Part shown: in pieces, positions 17,101 to 18,345 of the stretch
Position numbering within the stretch: the stretch's first letter is position 1
How the letters are laid out: each line of letters begins with the position of its first letter
NCBI GenBank assembly: GCA_029339195.1
Contig: JAPTJF010000720.1
Span: forward strand, 1-18,345
DNA length: 18,345 bases
Direction: 5' to 3'
DNA from: Micractinium sp. NFX-FRZ
Taxonomy: Eukaryota > Chlorophyta > Trebouxiophyceae > Chlorellales > Chlorellaceae
Notes under the pieces: model-generated
What the model was told of the DNA's origin: nothing
Seen by the model: only the letters and a program-made list of their open reading frames with translations
Database searches by the model: none
Translations under genes and position numbers: made by a program

Positions 17101-18345
17101 CGCCCGGGGGAGCGGCAGGGCCTGCGGCTGGCGCCAAGCGCAAGGCCTCGAGCGTCTCTGACGGCAGCAGTGCAGTGGGGGGCAGGCAGAAGCAGCCGCG
17201 GTTTGAGCCGGGGCCGCCGGGGGCGCCGGCGGGCCCTCCGCCCAGCACGGCGCAAGCGGCGGCAGCCAATGGGCAGGTGGCGCTGTCGCAGCTGTTCGAG
17301 CTGACAGGGCGGCAGGGGCAGCGCCTGCAGTGGACCAACCAGCAGCAGCCAAACGGCAGCTGGCAGGCAGCCGCGTTTGTGGGCGTGTGGCCCACGCAGT
17401 ACCCGCCACCTGGCACGCAGCCTGTGGGGGTGGGCACCGGGCCCAACCAGAGCGCGGCGATGGAAGTGGCAGCGGCAGCAGCACTGAAGCGAGGCCTGCC
17501 TCGCCCCATTAGCGGCGGGCACGCCGCGACTGCTGGCGCAGGCGGGGGCAGGGGTGGACCGCAGCAGGCACAGCAGCATGCGTACCCAGGCGCCCCAGCC
17601 GGGCCACTTCCCGGGCGGGGGGGCCGCGGGCGGGGCGCGCCGCCCCCGCCCACGTATGGCGGCGCACCACGCGGCGGCGGCGGCGGCGGCGGCGCAGGCG
17701 TCAACAGCAGGCAAGACACTGCAGCTGCATTGCTCGGCAAGTGTGTGACATGTGGGGTTGCCGGTGCTGATATGCTTCCATCAGATTGACTTTGAAGCAC
17801 CAACAGCTTCTAAACCCCTAAACTAAGCTAAGCAAACCCCCAAACCCTGAACCCACCACTGGCTGTGCCCCTCGCTTTCCTCTCCGTAGGAACGCGCTGG
17901 ACACGCTGCTGGGCCACTTCCCCGGGGCCACCAACACGCTCGACTGGCAGGACCAGCCGCCAGGGCCCGGCGGGTGCGTGGGAGCTAAGGGCAGGGCAAT
18001 GTTATGGGCGTGGGGGACTGAGGGGTGGGCGTGACGGCCTGAGAGGCCTGCGACAGCACCAGCGGGCGGGGGAGGTGACGCACGCATGTGTAGGCGACTC
18101 GGGGCACACCCGCCGCCGGACTGCTCAACGCTGCTCTGACCTGACCGTCCCACCGCACCGCCCTCCCCCGGCCCTCTCTGCAGCGAGTACCGCTGCCGCC
18201 TGGTGATCAACGGCGGCGAGTTTGATGTGGTGGGCACGGCGGGGCCGGGCCCCCGCGCAGACAAGCGCGCGCGCCAGCACGCCGCCCTGCTGGTGCTGCA
18301 GGCGGCGGGGTACACCGTGAGCTTCGAGGCGCCGGCGGGCGGCGC
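10787..18345 (+). CDS. CPL1: RNA polymerase II CTD phosphatase-like protein, CPL1/FIERY2 type, 3' end beyond window
   Basis: Exons: 10787-10914, 11105-11152, 11648-11840, 12271-12380, 12762-12846, 12994-13067, 13288-13419, 13863-13937, 14180-14236, 14442-14503, 14779-14918, 15291-15484, 15785-17740, 17890-17973 and 18184 onward. Phases agree at every junction, giving about 1166 residues to the edge. Plant CPL1/CPL2 proteins dephosphorylate the Pol II C-terminal repeat (mainly Ser5) in the nucleus, dampen stress-induced transcription and affect microRNA processing. Family marks: FDLDETLLVA (residues about 134-143) with the DxDxT catalytic Asp pair, RFEAYVCTAAERGYALEAWR with VLDPDG, KKRVHSGSKSK, MPLAVIVDDR followed by WD, then two dsRBD-type domains. 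Exons from 11648 on are solid. The first two are inferred from phase and weak similarity, and the start rests on ATG 10787 in a good context (GGCATGG). Confidence 0.85.
13092..13125 (+). repeat. CAG/AGC trinucleotide repeat in intron
   Basis: About eight AGC units followed by AGGAGG in the intron after exon 6 of the phosphatase gene. The same trinucleotide encodes the Gln runs of the large exon. Confidence 0.85.
13420..13590 (+). repeat. Two decayed tandem copies of an exon 3' end within the following intron
   Basis: The end of exon 7 (from GAGCCGGACAAACCC to TTCAAGCTCAG before the donor at 13420) reappears at about 13457-13507 and again at about 13539-13590. The period is roughly 81 bases. 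The copies share TATGTGGGAGCACC between them. The second lacks a clean donor, while the third ends GAGCTCAG then GTAGGG. Confidence 0.75.
14076..14106 (+). repeat. GGCT tetranucleotide microsatellite in intron
   Basis: Seven or so GGCT units in the intron between exons 8 and 9 of the phosphatase gene. Confidence 0.9.
14928..14966 (+). repeat. GCTGT pentanucleotide repeat in intron
   Basis: GCTGT repeated and interrupted by CATGCT, just after the donor at 14919 in the phosphatase gene. It is related in unit to the tract at 5129-5202. Confidence 0.8.
15785..17740 (+). other. Large Gln/Pro/Ala-rich exon with DPR motifs, NLS-like segment and first dsRBD-like domain
   Basis: One open exon of 652 codons (residues about 433-1084). 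It starts RRQLDLLKQNPLDLSRP, then becomes Gln-, Pro-, Ala- and Gly-rich. It contains seven DPR motifs (VDPRAL, ADPRLQ twice, MDPRMQ, YDPRLQ, ADPRFQ, ADPRRR), each near a Gln run. A basic stretch, AKRKASS with KQPRF further on, could be a nuclear localisation signal. NGQVALSQLFELTG to AAAALKRG (about 928-1002) is a diverged dsRNA-binding fold. The donor could be GT at 17741 or, 30 bases earlier and in frame, GC at 17711 (CAG then GCAAGA). Confidence 0.8.
17890..18345 (+). other. Second dsRNA-binding domain, last two visible exons
   Basis: Exon 17890-17973 (NALDTLLGHFPGATNTLDW) joins exon 18184 onward (EYRCRLVINGGEF, then RADKRARQHAALLVLQAAGY). This is a complete alpha-beta-beta-beta-alpha dsRBD, with the basic DKRAR at the start of the last helix. 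The reading frame is still open at the window edge, so the C-terminus and stop are not seen. Confidence 0.8.

Noticed and set aside
16112..17803. A 563-codon open frame opposite the large phosphatase exon
   Set aside because: Cys/Pro-rich antisense of Gln-, Ala- and Gly-coding DNA. It is a composition shadow with no domain.

Overview
The window looks like nuclear DNA of a green alga, most likely a Chlorella-like trebouxiophyte. That placement is an inference. It rests on high GC, many short exons separated by GT-AG introns of about 200-500 bases, CAG/GGC-type simple repeats, proline-rich cell-wall-type coding sequence, a plant-type CTD phosphatase gene and a decayed non-LTR retrotransposon. 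There is no bacterial-style operon anywhere.

Positions 1-829 hold no convincing gene and are dominated by a degenerate CTAGGGG-type repeat (about 227-502). From 6799 down to 830 on the minus strand I can assemble a 13-exon gene. A signal peptide is followed by a long Pro-rich spacer encoded by seven exons, then a C-terminal Cys-containing beta-type domain resembling bacterial pre-peptidase C-terminal (PPC) domains. All splice phases agree, and the model gives 622 codons including the stop. The Pro-rich exons are mostly symmetric (phase 2 to 2), and one two-exon cassette is visibly duplicated.

Positions 6240-9540 are repeat-rich. A block that includes exon 2 of the secreted-protein gene occurs again inverted at about 7770-8133, and a third partial copy lies at about 7206-7354. 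Next to these are a LINE C-terminal fragment (about 7564-7760) and a LINE reverse-transcriptase pseudogene with several frameshifts (about 8169-9398). Positions 9399-10786 contain nothing I can call as a gene.

From 10787 to the right edge on the plus strand lies most of a gene for a CPL1/FIERY2-type RNA polymerase II CTD phosphatase. I can place 15 exons. The FCP1-like catalytic domain is spread over small exons. A large Gln/Pro-rich exon with repeated DPR motifs follows, then two double-stranded-RNA-binding-type domains, with the last exon cut by the window end. Its introns contain decayed copies of exon ends, possible cassette exons and microsatellites. The two genes lie back to back on opposite strands, separated by the repeat block, and I see no sign that they act together.
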